From Sycon ciliatum (Eukaryota; Porifera; Calcarea; Leucosolenida; Sycettidae): a stretch of 64,000 nucleotides of DNA. The stretch covers positions 28,459,308 to 28,523,307 of the forward strand of contig NC_088650.1 in NCBI RefSeq assembly GCF_964019385.1. Reading direction: 5' to 3'. The notes under the pieces were generated by a model. The model did no database searches, was not told the origin of the DNA, and was given only the letters and a program-made list of their open reading frames with translations. How positions within the stretch are numbered: the first letter of the stretch is position 1; each line of letters begins with the position of its first letter. The translations under genes and the position numbers were made by a program. Shown piece by piece: positions 21,243 through 58,500 of the stretch.

Positions 21243-22228
21243 ACATCACCAGGGATACAAACTAACTTACAGAGACGCTCCGTTTCCAGCGCGAAAAACA
21301 CCTCGTGAACACCAGATAGCAGCGTGAGTCAGTGTCGCTCATGGAGGTGCTGAACAAGCGCTGAGGACCGTTGGCCATTCACAACGTTGTGGCCTCCAAA
21401 CCATTCTAATTCGCAAGCCCGCGCTGGGGACAACAATGTGAAGAAGAGGTTGGTGCGACTTCGGCGATACTTGGGGCCGGGGAATTGTGTGTTGCTCCCT
21501 ACATCAGTAGATCTCCATGGCGATATTTTGCCGGAAGCCGGCATGGCCATATCTAGCCTGGGCCTTGGCTGGAGGCCGTGGCGATCGCGCGCGAGCGCTG
21601 CCTCGACGGCTCGAGTCTTGACTTGGGGTCATCAAGGTCATGTCTTCTCCTTTGACCCCGCCATCGAAATCTGGATCAATCTGAAATGAGATTATGAGTG
21701 CCTAATGTAGTGATGAATGCCGCACAGTCGCGATGTCAAATGATCACTCTTTTTATCTGCTTTGCGTTTCTTTTCTGTCATCACACAGTCACTTCCATCA
21801 CAGTTCATTTTCGCCCATGAAACCGACGCAAAGGCATGGTATGTAGCCTAGCTACTGGATCATCATTTTCACCCTTCGCATTCTTGTTGAGCGGAAAGAA
21901 AATTCGAGAAGATCTTGCTTGCAGTTCTTCACTATTGAGTATTGTGTAATCACTTTAGTTGAGCAGTTTGGGTATTTCTGACCATCTCATCCGAGCGTCT
22001 TGGACAACAAGTACTCGTACTTTGTATTTGTGAGCTGTGTGTGATCCTGAGGTCGGTTGGGCTGGCCATGATTGTAGGCTCTAAAAGCGCACCGAGCAAA
22101 GTTTGCAACATAATGTAGAGAAATCTTCCACTGGATTTGTATCGAAGATTTCACCGAGGCCCAGGAGCATGGAGGCTCTCCTCATTTGACTGATGGAATT
22201 GTAGCGATTCATACCCGACTGCTGCGGA
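21243..22228. other. Upstream region of the TERB1-like gene
   Basis: There is no coding evidence. It should hold the promoter and 5' UTR of the TERB1-like gene. An in-frame TGA lies 13 codons before the chosen ATG (22229), which supports that start. No TATA box was recognised. Confidence 0.4.
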
Positions 22229-47977
<25,749 letters not shown>

Positions 47978-48244
47978 GTAGATCGACTGTATGCATGTGT
48001 ACCAGAAGCCTACCGGCACTTCCGTGGAACAAGCCACAATACAGAGTATGCTATTTATTAATTTTCTTGATTTCTCTATTTTGAAAACTGTCACCCTAGC
48101 TCTCTCAAACTCTACAATATATAGGCTACACATGTAATGCGGAGCTCGTACGTTTACACCATTCTATGGTGTTTGTATTGAGTGACGTCACGCATGCACG
48201 CACATATGAACCCCCATACACACACTCACATACACAGACACACA

Positions 48245-48298
<54 letters not shown>

Positions 48299-48861
48299 AA
48301 TAATATTGAATTGCCATTCCATAATGCTGAAGTACATAGCATGCAGTGATGGTATTGGCTTACCACTGTCCCTATGCGTGCAGACCCAACAACGGGTAGA
48401 GAAAATCATTATTTTCATTGCAATTGAGTACAAATAAGTTAGTAGCATGACTTGGCCCAGATCTGGTCAAACCTATTTTTCTTTTAATAGGAGTGCAGCA
48501 TCCACTGCAGACACTTCAGTGAATATGCACACCTCTCCAATATTTCCATGCTCAAGCCGCTGCCCTGCAAGGAGACTGAAATGACAATTGAAACGGTGAA
48601 ATCTTCGGCTTATTGGAACAAAAATGCAAAGTTCTTTCTTTAAAAATGCAATGGATATGGAATTTTGGAAATCTCAAACTACTGTCAGTCTAATCGTGAG
48701 AGGGGGGAGGGGGGGGGTGACAGAGACAGAGATGGGGGGGGGGACTAACCAGGTTCGTTTTGGAAACAAAGGGGTATCGCCGTTACTTGACAGCCCTTTA
48801 GTTTAGTTACATGTAGTAAGTAACTAGTTAGAGAATGTGCATACAAATGGCACATACGTGT

Positions 48862-48908
<47 letters not shown>

Positions 48909-49298
48909 CACACACAAACACACACACACACACACTTGGACTCCTCCTCCCCCCCCCCCCCCCCCTGAGAGGGGAGAGTGATTCAAAAGGAATCCTGGAC
49001 TGAAGATGACTCAATTGGCTATTGAACCGCCCAATGGCCGACACCCCCTGAAATCCCCAAACTCCGGGTCGACTTGGGGATGACCCCACTTAGTTATGGG
49101 CTCACCGCACCTCACTAAGTGGGTGAGGAAAGGTGGAGAAAAAAGGATTGACGGCATCAAGCATTCAAGGTATCCGTCCCAGGATCCAACTGCATCAGGC
49201 ATTATTTGGAGGGCCCCTACCCCCAGTGAAGGTACCGGTAATATTAGTGAAGGTAATACTTGCTAGATAAACCTTGTTTTAGTTCACACATGTTGTTG
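47978..49298. other. Intergenic region after the TERB1-like gene
   Basis: It holds (CA)n microsatellites at 48241-48294 and 48864-48936. Two G-rich strings are at about 48701-48743 and a C-run is at 48950-48966. An exon-like segment after TTAATAG at 48491 encodes ECSIHCRHFSEYAHL and ends at TAA, but no partner exon or family was recognised. A repeat at 48963-49060 recurs reversed near 57558-57660. Confidence 0.5.
48963..49060. repeat. Dispersed repeat, ATTCAAAAGGAATC..CAATTGGCTATTG family, copy 1
   Basis: It contains GATTCAAAAGGAATCCTGGA, CTCAATTGGCTATTGAAC and CCAATGGCCGAC in order. The same order appears in reverse complement at 57558-57660 with moderate divergence. Confidence 0.65.
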
Positions 49299-49520
49299 GT
49301 TTGACAGCATGAAACAAGGTGGAGGACACCGTGTTCGGAAACAGTGACCTTACTACAACCGTCCACGGTTGCCTAGCATAATGACGGCCAGAACCGGGTT
49401 TTTAACACCCATACGGTTCAGATGGCCCCAACGGACCGGGGTTCTACCAACTGTGGATGGTTGTAGTAAGGTCACTGTTTCCGAACACGGTGTCCTCCAC
49501 CTTGTTTCATGCTATCAAAC
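49299..49520. mobile_element. Inverted-repeat element, TTTGACAGCATG family, copy 2
   Basis: The 222-bp unit has arms of about 60 bases, almost perfectly complementary (TTTGACAGCATGAAACAAGG, GTGTTCGGAAACAGTGACC). The outer part resembles the smaller element at 24903-25029. Confidence 0.85.
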
Positions 49521-49735
49521 TACCGTGAAGTCTTGTATAAAAGCCGCACTTGAATAGAAGCCGCAATGTTAGGCCCATCAAATCACACATAAGCCCGGTT
49601 TTAGTGTTGACATACAATAGAAATACCTGTCTTGTATAGAAGCCTGTCTCATATACCGGTAGAAGCCTGCAAAATTTCACCAAGAAAGTCATAGAAGCCA
49701 CGGCTTTTATACAAGACTTTACGGTACTCGATGTA
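49521..49735. mobile_element. Inverted-repeat element, TACCGTGAAGTCTTGTATAA ends
   Basis: The 215-bp unit has complementary ends (TACCGTGAAGTCTTGTATAA and TTATACAAGACTTTACGGTA). Internal ATAGAAGCC motifs are repeated. It abuts the preceding element directly. Confidence 0.8.
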
Positions 49736-49855
49736 CTTAGTGTCACTGTGGCTGGCTAAATCAGAGTGGATCTGATACTTGAAGTACATGTTTAACAGCT
49801 TACTGTTGATTACAATCTAGCCAGAAGAAGTACAATGTACATGTACATGTCCATG

Positions 49856-50257
49856 TACAGTCAACTTTGCATATTTATTTATTTATTTATTGCAGCATCT
49901 CATAGCACAGTGAGAACACCGGCCAATACAAAGAGAGAGGGTGTTAGCCAACCACGGCAAGGAAGGGAGAAGGGGAGGAGAAGAAAAAAGGAACTGGCAT
50001 GGATAAGTAGTGATTGCAACAAAATGACACTATAACGACTATAACACTATATAACGACACTCGGCGGGGCATCAGAAAAGTGTCCTTATTAGCGAAGTGT
50101 CGTTATACCCGAAGTCTCATTATATGTATAACAGTTGGAAGGGACTTTGCTCTGGACATGGAAATACTGTCGTTATTCGCGAATTGTCGTTATATCCGCA
50201 GTCGTTATTCGCGAATTGTCGTTATATCCGCAGTCGTTATTAGCGAAGTTGACTGTA
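49856..50257. mobile_element. Inverted-repeat element, TACAGTCAACTT family, copy 2 (enlarged)
   Basis: It has the same ends as 251-450. About 150 extra bases (about 49868-50020), starting with ATTTATTTATTTATT, separate the left end from the rest, so this copy carries an insertion or a different left interior. Confidence 0.75.
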
Positions 50258-50624
50258 TGTACATGTATCACTTCAAGTAGAAAGTCCCCCCCCCCCCCCC
50301 CCGGCCATCCCCCCAGGCCATCCCCTGGATTATCAAAATAGGTGCCTTATCATTTTTCTGTTGTTTTTGCACTTCTTCGGGCTTTGTAATGAAAGAAAGT
50401 ACAATGAACCCTGAAACCAACAAAGGTGGCAGCCTGGCAGGTACAACTGAACATTACACCTTCAAGGCTTCATTGGCTTCAAGCAGCCAAGCCCGTTGGC
50501 AACAGAGTGAACAGACCCAACGCTATGTACGATGATGTAGACTGGCATAAGTGTACCCACCGATGAGCCACCAACCCCGAACTACAGTTGTACAATCATC
50601 TACTACATTTTATGATGTAGCTGG

Positions 50625-50628
50625 CACA

Positions 50629-50673
<45 letters not shown>

Positions 50674-50832
50674 GCACACACAAACATGCGCTCACACACA
50701 CGCACACGCGTACACATATTGATCTTGACCTTGCGTAGCAGTGATAGCGTACACATACACACATACACACACAGTGACGCACACTTCACAAACACACACG
50801 CACAAACACGCACACACACACACTCACACACA
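50625..50832. repeat. (CA)n microsatellite cluster
   Basis: Several CA tracts with CGCA and TACA interruptions lie around a short unique stretch (about 50718-50750). Confidence 0.9.
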
Positions 50833-50873
50833 TGACTGATACTAGTCTTAGTACAGTGTCACTGTACACTCAA

Positions 50874-51180
50874 ACGCCTCTTATCCGGACGCCTCAGATA
50901 CGGGCACGTCTCTCTACCGGGCACCTTCAGCTTGAGTTCCTATAGCACAAATGCTTCGAACTTGGGGGTTTTGAACTTTTCCATATGAGGAAGTGCTTAT
51001 CTTTCACTGCCAACCTATGTAATCCACACATTTTTATCAATGGGTTCCTTTTGTATCTTGAACATGTGCAATACATTCCAAATAAACTTTTTCAAAAATG
51101 ATATGATACATGGAAGATACGGGCAAATCTGAGATACGGGCAGTGCCCGGTCCCAAGGTGCCCGAGACGTCCGAGTGTAC
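50874..51180. mobile_element. Inverted-repeat element, TACACTC ends
   Basis: The ends TACACTCAAACGCCTC and GACGTCCGAGTGTA pair imperfectly. Internal AGATACGGGCA motifs occur on both sides. The unit is about 307 bp. Confidence 0.6.
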
Positions 51181-52539
51181 ATGCCATGCATGATACAGTA
51201 GCTAGCTGGTACTGAGCATACGCGCGCGTAGCTCATGATTAATAGTAGTACTACGTATACTAGTACATAATAATTATGTACATATGTACATGATTGTACA
51301 ATGTATGCACGCGCACGCGCGCACAGTGTTAGTGAAAACACGAGATGCACACGTGCTCGGTACAGTATGGGCTGATCAGCTGAGTCATGAGTTTTGTGCG
51401 CCTAGTACTAGTACCTGCACTCGCTGCATGCAGCTAGCTGTACGTACAAGTCATGTACATGCGCTGTTTGCATATTTGCGATTTGGCCCATTTTGAACTA
51501 CTGAGTGCGACGAGTTCCGACCTGGCGCTGGCGCTATATATACTATACTAGAGTAGAGCCTAGACTCAGGCTAGAGCAGTGGCACTGGTACATCGTATTC
51601 GTAGAGAGAGAGATCTATGACTAGCTAGCTAGAGAGTGAGTCTGCCTGTGTGCCTAGGCTTTGCCGATCACGCGATCGTCCCTTCAAAAAATTTCAAAGG
51701 TCAGCGTAGCATGCAGCAGTTCTACTCTGAGACTGAGTCTGGCTTCTCTAGTCTTGCTTATCCGCTACCACTACCAGTTTCACCCTGCATGACTGTACTT
51801 GTCGTTGGCCTGTCATGACTCATGCCATGCATGGTGTCAGCGAAGCAGCAGAAAAAATATTCCATCCCAACTCCCAAGCGTCGTGATCGAGTAGCGAACG
51901 CTAGCGATCAGTCAGGCGAAAACACCATCCAAGCAACACTTCTAATCGATCACCACATCACAGTGTAGTGTCCCTCGCCAGCTAGCTCTGCCTATGTCAC
52001 AGTATAATTATTATGTGTGGAAAAAATCTGGCACAGGCGCTAGCGCTAGGCAGTCAGTAGTTGATGACATCCGCACCGCTCAGCTTCACTCCTCCAGTCA
52101 CATGCCCATGATGCGGACTCGGTGTGACACAAGTCGAATGACCCTTGGACGGGAGCTGGGAGGAGGAGTAGTCAGCAAAGGTTAGTTGAATTCGTCGTGT
52201 CGAATCCACGCGTAGCTAGTGTGATTTGGACTTTGGAGCGTTCTGCTTGTAGATGCTCACCACGAAACTGAAGGCGGAATATTTCTCGCAGACACTTTGA
52301 AACTCTCGTCTTCTTACTCCGAGCGAGAATAGTCTTTAGATTACAGCTGGCTTGTTTGTAGTGAGTCGATTCAGGACATTTCGGGCCCCGCCGCCTTCCA
52401 GAACTGAAGCAGCGCTAGCGAGTGATTTTCTGCTGTCAACGCCTTTTCGCGCGGACTTCTCTCATTCACCCGCTCCTTGAGTGGGATTATTTGGCACGTC
52501 TGGGATCGGAACTGCGCGCTCAGCACTAGTAGAATTAGC
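51181..52539. other. Upstream region of the acyl-CoA reductase gene
   Basis: No exon is supported. It should hold the promoter and 5' UTR. TATATATACTATACT at about 51535-51549 is a possible TATA-like patch but lies nearly 1 kb before the ATG, so its role is uncertain. CTAGCTAGCTAG-like palindromes recur between 51400 and 52000. Confidence 0.35.
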
Positions 52540-55500
52540 ATGGCTACCGCCGAGGAAGCCCCATTGCCCGGCATTACGGAGACGCTGGACGGTGAGCATA
52601 TCTTCATTACCGGTGGCACGGGCTTCGTCGGCAAGGCAGTTATCGAGAAGCTGCTCAGAAGCGTTCCCAACCTTGGTCGTCTCTATGTCTTGGCTCGCGG
52701 GAAAGGAGAAACGACTGCGCAGGAACGTGTGGAGCAGATGCTTCAAACAACCACGGTAAGTGGGTGCTCGTGCGTGGGCTTATTTTTAGTTGGTGCCATT
52801 TTCATGTTCAACTTGAAAATTCTTCCACGCTGGCAGCTCGGCTATGGCTAGGCTATGCATGCCTGCATGCTAGCTAGCTCCATCAAGTGGTGCCACGAGT
52901 TGTGCATCTTGCACGCGACCCTGATAACATCAGCTCCCCATGCTATTATTATGTCGTCCGTGCTCGAGTACGAGTGCTTGAACTGCTAACAGAATTAACA
53001 GTCCGAAGTGGTCAACTGTCGCGCCACTGGACGTGTTTTGTTCGCTTGTCCGTGTATTGTGGGGAGAGAATGTGCTGGTACGATTATGTACTAGGTCATG
53101 GTGGGCCATACTAGTAGGTGGCAGAACAGCCATTCTCTTCAGTGGGATAAAGAAGTGCATTTTGGCTGTCGACCCCGGACCCGTCCTCCCCCCTCCTCCC
53201 CCCCCCCCCCCCCTCACACCCCTCAGGCCTCACCCTTCTGCAGATTCTAACACGAAGCATTGAAAGGAGCCGTCAGATGCGAAAACCGACCTTATGGGAA
53301 AAAAATTCATATTTGTGTTAGTGGTATACCGGTACTATCTGAAAGCCAGCCTCGGGAGCATCGGGAGTCGTATGCAAAAAACTAGAGTTGATTTGGACCA
53401 GGGGAAGTATTTTTTAATTAATTTAATTTATTTGTATAGCCGGTTGTAACGCGGATGTGCAAACTTACTTTACTTTTCTTTTATTGAAAGCAATACAACT
53501 AACTTACAACTAACTTAAAACTTGCAAGGTTTAGTTACAAGTATTGCTAGTATTACTAGGGAGGCGTTTCGAATTTCCCAATAGTTGAAGGCATTTTGTT
53601 TATAACTTTTCACCTTCAAAGCAGCGGACACCTTTTAGTTGGCCACTTCAACCATGTACTGATATAGTATTGACGTATACTTATACCCACATTGTGGTGT
53701 ACTCACATTACTGTACTGGTGGGCAGTCGAAAAGAAGTTGTTTGGATTGCAGAACAGATTGCATGCTCACATTTGGAAGCTCCAAGTGCGACTTCCGGCA
53801 GTTAGTGGGCATTTTCAAATGCAGAACCTCTCTATTGTCTTCCCCTGATCCGTTCCGCCCTCCTCCTCCCCCCCCCCCCCCCCTACAGTGTATGCATGTG
53901 TAGAGCTTTTGGGTTATTTGTCAAGGGTGAAACCCTTTTTCAGCATGTAAACAGAATTCATTGTCGCATGACGCTTGAAATCTAAAGCAGTGCTGCAGTG
54001 CTGCATGGTCACTGAGCTGAGCCAGGCGACGGGGCGATATCACGGTACCGTATTTCCCCGTAAGTTAGTACGTACTAACTTACGAACTTAGCAGCCACAT
54101 GAGTACTAACTTTCGGGGGTGGTACTTCTTTCGGGGAGTACTTTTTTATCGGGGGTAAATGACACGCAGTGGGAAGCCTGCGCAACTCTAGTGTCCGTGC
54201 ATATGATGTATGTACTGTACGGTGTCTGTACATGTAGGACGGGTACGAACTTACTATCTTTCGGGGGGAACTGTCTTTCGGGGTGATAACCTCGGCAGTG
54301 GAAAGTGTATTTTTTATAGGGGGGTACAAAGTCATTGGGGAGAACTTACTTACGGGGAAATACGGTAATGGATTGCTTGAGCATACAGTCACGATTGCTC
54401 TGTCTTCTTCGTCTTCTTCTTCTTTTTCTTCTTCGCCAGCTCTTCTCCCGTTGTCGCGAGGAACAGCCGGAATCATTTCGCAAGGTGACCGTAGTCTCCG
54501 GGGATATACAGGCCGCGGGTCTAGGCTTGAGCGAAGCGGACACGGAACTACTGGTATCCAACGTCACCGTCATCATCCACAGCGCGGCGCAAGTGCGCTT
54601 TGACCGGCCCGTCAAGTAAGGGAACGCTGCCCGCCGGTACTGTCGCGGAAATTGGAATCCGTTGAGAAGTCGAGTGGCCGTGCAGCCGTGAGCACTGCTG
54701 ATCCATTTTTTTTGCAGTGTACGCTTTAGTGAGTGTACGCACTGAGGGCAAGTAAGGCGCCGGCCCTGGGCATTTCACCGGAGTTCAATGTCCATGACAG
54801 TGTGTATAACATGTACTGCTCAACCTCGCTTATCTGGTCCTCTTTATCTGTTTCATTCGCCAACCGGCGGAAACGTGCATGATACAAAAGATCGCCGGCC
54901 TTCATGGCCTGTCAAGGCAATCGCAGTGATTTTACTACTAGTAGTGGTCATAGATAAATAAAGGAAGGACCAAATATTTTATTTATCCATGATTACATTG
55001 GCTCAACATCCGAGTTCAGACTACAACACCGCCAGTAGTACATTTTTTCTTTGAATAGGGATATCCTTGCAGACTGTGTTGTCTTATAACAGGGTTCCCT
55101 TTGGAATTCTGGCATAGCTGCACGAAATCAGCACGAGACGTAGCAGTACAGCAGGCAGGGGCTAAGGAGTTCCACCTGCCAGCAGCAAGAAAAGAGAGAG
55201 AGAGAGAGCGCGGTTGCCAGAGCGAGTAAATGCAGTGTGTACAAGTAGTAGCTGACTAATGCCATTCGTACAATACCGCTCGTACCATTTGTTGCGACTT
55301 CTTGGATGCGAAATCAGTGTACCTTTGTCTGGCGTTTCTTTTCCTTATTCTGCTGCTTGCCGCAGGCATGCCCTTCATGCAAACCTGCTTGGTACCCAGC
55401 ATGCTGTGGAACTTGGAAGAAAACTTCACAACCTCAAGGTATGCAATCAACGGGATAGAGTTGTACTTGATGGCATACTTGATGATGCAGTTTGCATGAC

Positions 55501-58500
55501 AGGGACAGGGGAGACATGTTGACGGTGACAAACACTTCCTCACTTCGTTTTTCACAACTGTGACGGGACAAGGCATGTGTTATGTGAAATTGGTGCTGTT
55601 TCCTTCATTTTTCTCTGTCTCTTATCTCGGTCTCTTTTTTGGCATTCTCTCCCCATCTTCTCGGCTCTCTCTCTCTTTCTCTTCCCTCTCTGTGTGTTAT
55701 TCACTAGGCATTCGTCCATGTTTCGACAGCGTATATCAACTGCCACAACCTGGAGACGGATGAGATTGTCTACAAGCCTGATGTTCCAGCGCAGAAGCTC
55801 CTGGATGCAGTGGAGTATGTTTGACAAAACAACCATAATATTTCTGTGACTGCTACTTGTGTAATTGTATAAAGCCCCAGTGAGCACGCGTTGAGTGGTC
55901 AGCGAGAGTGTCCTTCTGAAGTGTTGGCTTCAAACACGTCAACCTCTTGAAGTTGGCTGTGTAGTGTTGCAAGTACTAGTACTTCCCACCAGCTCTACCA
56001 ACGTGCAGCAGAATATGAGCAGATAGTCTCACCCGGTCTGGTTTTGCTGCCAAACCAATCCGAATCGTGAAGGGTGATCGTGACCAAACTAGAGCCAACC
56101 ATGGCAGCAAGAAGCCATCCAGCAGGTCTGCATTGAACTTTCTCCCGGTCAGATCGAGAGAATGAGGGATGATATTGATGTCAGCTGGCTGCGGGTAGAG
56201 AGCACCGTCCAGGATCTCGGACGATTCGACGACATTCAGCTCGTGGCTGGGGCTTTGCCGTCGAGCAACCTCTGTGATTTTCGCTGTGTTAACAATTTAA
56301 AAAAAGTCTAGTTTTCACTCGCGCATGGCTGCAAAGCTGTATGATAGTATTTAAAAAATACCCCCCCCCCCCCCAAACATACCACCACCACACACGCACA
56401 CTTGCTCATTCCCGGCAGCTGGTCTTTATTCTTGTTTGCGGTCATCTATCTCCCTGTGTTGGTTTAGGTGGATGGACGAGGAGTGGACCGATAAACTGAC
56501 ACCGCAGCTGCTGGGTGGCAGACCTAACCCGTACATCTTGACCAAGGCCTTGACTGAGACGTGGATTGTGGAGACATGCAGCGACCTACCACTGGCTATT
56601 TTCCGACCGTCAATCGTTTCCTCGACTGCCTTTGAGCCTATTGAGGTATGCAGTGTGTTCCTTGAAAATATAGAATTATCAGGGATGAATTTATCCTGTA
56701 TCGCATCGCAGTTTGCGATGCAAAATCTATCTACTGCTACTCAAAAGTCACCGTGACTTGCAGAAAAATGCGATACATACAGGCTATCCATGCCTAGCCT
56801 GTGCTGTCAAGTAACATGCATACTGTGCAGTGTATGTGGTGTGTGTACTCTCAATCTGCATGCATATGTACGCTTCAGTTGTTTTTCTGCAAATGGGCTT
56901 TCAGGCATCACTCTCAAGAAGGACAATGTGGTAAACACCCAACCTTCAAGGAAAAATGCTAATCAAAATCAAAGACTACACAATTGTGATTTTGTACAGC
57001 AGAAACTGCTATGCAAAAATATGACAGTTAATTCATCCCTGTAAAATAATTGCGGTAAAAAAGGAGAAGGACAAAATGTTACGAGTTAGACTAACTGTCC
57101 ACCAACGTAACCAGATCTTATAATAATCGCCTCCTGCAAGTACGCAAATATGTAACTGCCGGGCTCCAAGTAAGTCCCCCAACAATACTGCCGGGCGCCG
57201 AAGAACGGGAGGGTCAGGGTTCTAGCCTAGCCCGTCACGTCTTATTTCTCGCAAACACAGCAGTTTCGTTCTTATTCGATGGTGCGGTCTACATATGCAT
57301 GTCCTTGTAAATGCAGTCTATAACAGTATGTAGGAAAGTGTACAATGTGTACCGTACATGCATGATGACTGTTGCATGCTCATGCATATGCACACCTGCC
57401 ATGCATGATGACTGTTGCATGGCGATGCATATGCACACCTGCCACTTCACATTTTTCTTACATCCAAACCCGTAGTATTATTGTGCAGTGTAAATTATAG
57501 TCTCCGTTATTATCTGCAAAAATATCCAACCTAGACTACTAATAATAATTGGTGAAATTCTAGACTGGTGCTCAACTGATGAGGTCGGCCATTGGACAGT
57601 CCAATAGCCAATTGAGCCATCTTTCCAAGATTCCTTTTGAATCTCGCCCATCCCCTCCTGGGGAGACCCACGGGACAAGTCCTGGACGTTGAAACAAGTG
57701 CAAGGACAATTGTGTGTGCGTCTCAGTACAATCTAGTTTGGTATTGTTTTGTGTTCGTGTTTCCGCAGGGCTGGACAGACACGCTGAATGGACCGAGTGG
57801 CCTTATCGTGTCGGTGAGTCGGTGGTATACTGTAAACCGTGAAATTATTGCCATGGTCTGCGAAATTTAGACAGCGCGAAAAGGAGATCCATAAAAGGTT
57901 TAGCATGAATGCCACAGTAGCAAATTCTGCAATCGCAAAATTAAAACCTCGCAAACCTGTCCGGATTCTGAAAACGCGAACTAAAAACGCCGCGAAAATT
58001 TCACACTTTACACAAAGTTTACAGTACCTAGTCCTGTATCGTGGAGATTGAGTAATGCTATCCAGTAATGCTATCCAGTAATCCTATCCAGTAATCCTAT
58101 ACAGTAATCCTATACTGTAATCCTATACTGTAATCCTATACTGTAATCCTATACTGTAAAACCTGTCAAGGTGACCACCTGTCCTAGAAGACCACTGCAA
58201 CCAGGACCAAGGGATGCCTTTTCCAGTCACAAATGACCCTGGATACGGAGACCACCTGGTTACACAGGCTATGTTTTGAGAGTCCCTTGAGCGGTCGTCT
58301 TAGACAGGTTTCATTGTATTATCATAATAATAATAATTAGTAGGGATAAAAGGCGGTAAATTGCTGCAACAAAGTCCACACCACTCCAGCACTCGATGCA
58401 CCACTATGCTATGCTACTTGTGTCGTCTAGGTAAGAACGAACTATTGCCACTTCGCGACCACGCCAAACAATAGGCCAACCATTTCAGTCAGAAAGAGTA

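Noticed and set aside
48491-48642. Possible exon ECSIHCRHFSEYAHL ending in TAA after the TERB1-like gene
   Set aside because: The TERB1-like frame already stops at 47977 and no upstream exon of another gene was found to join it.
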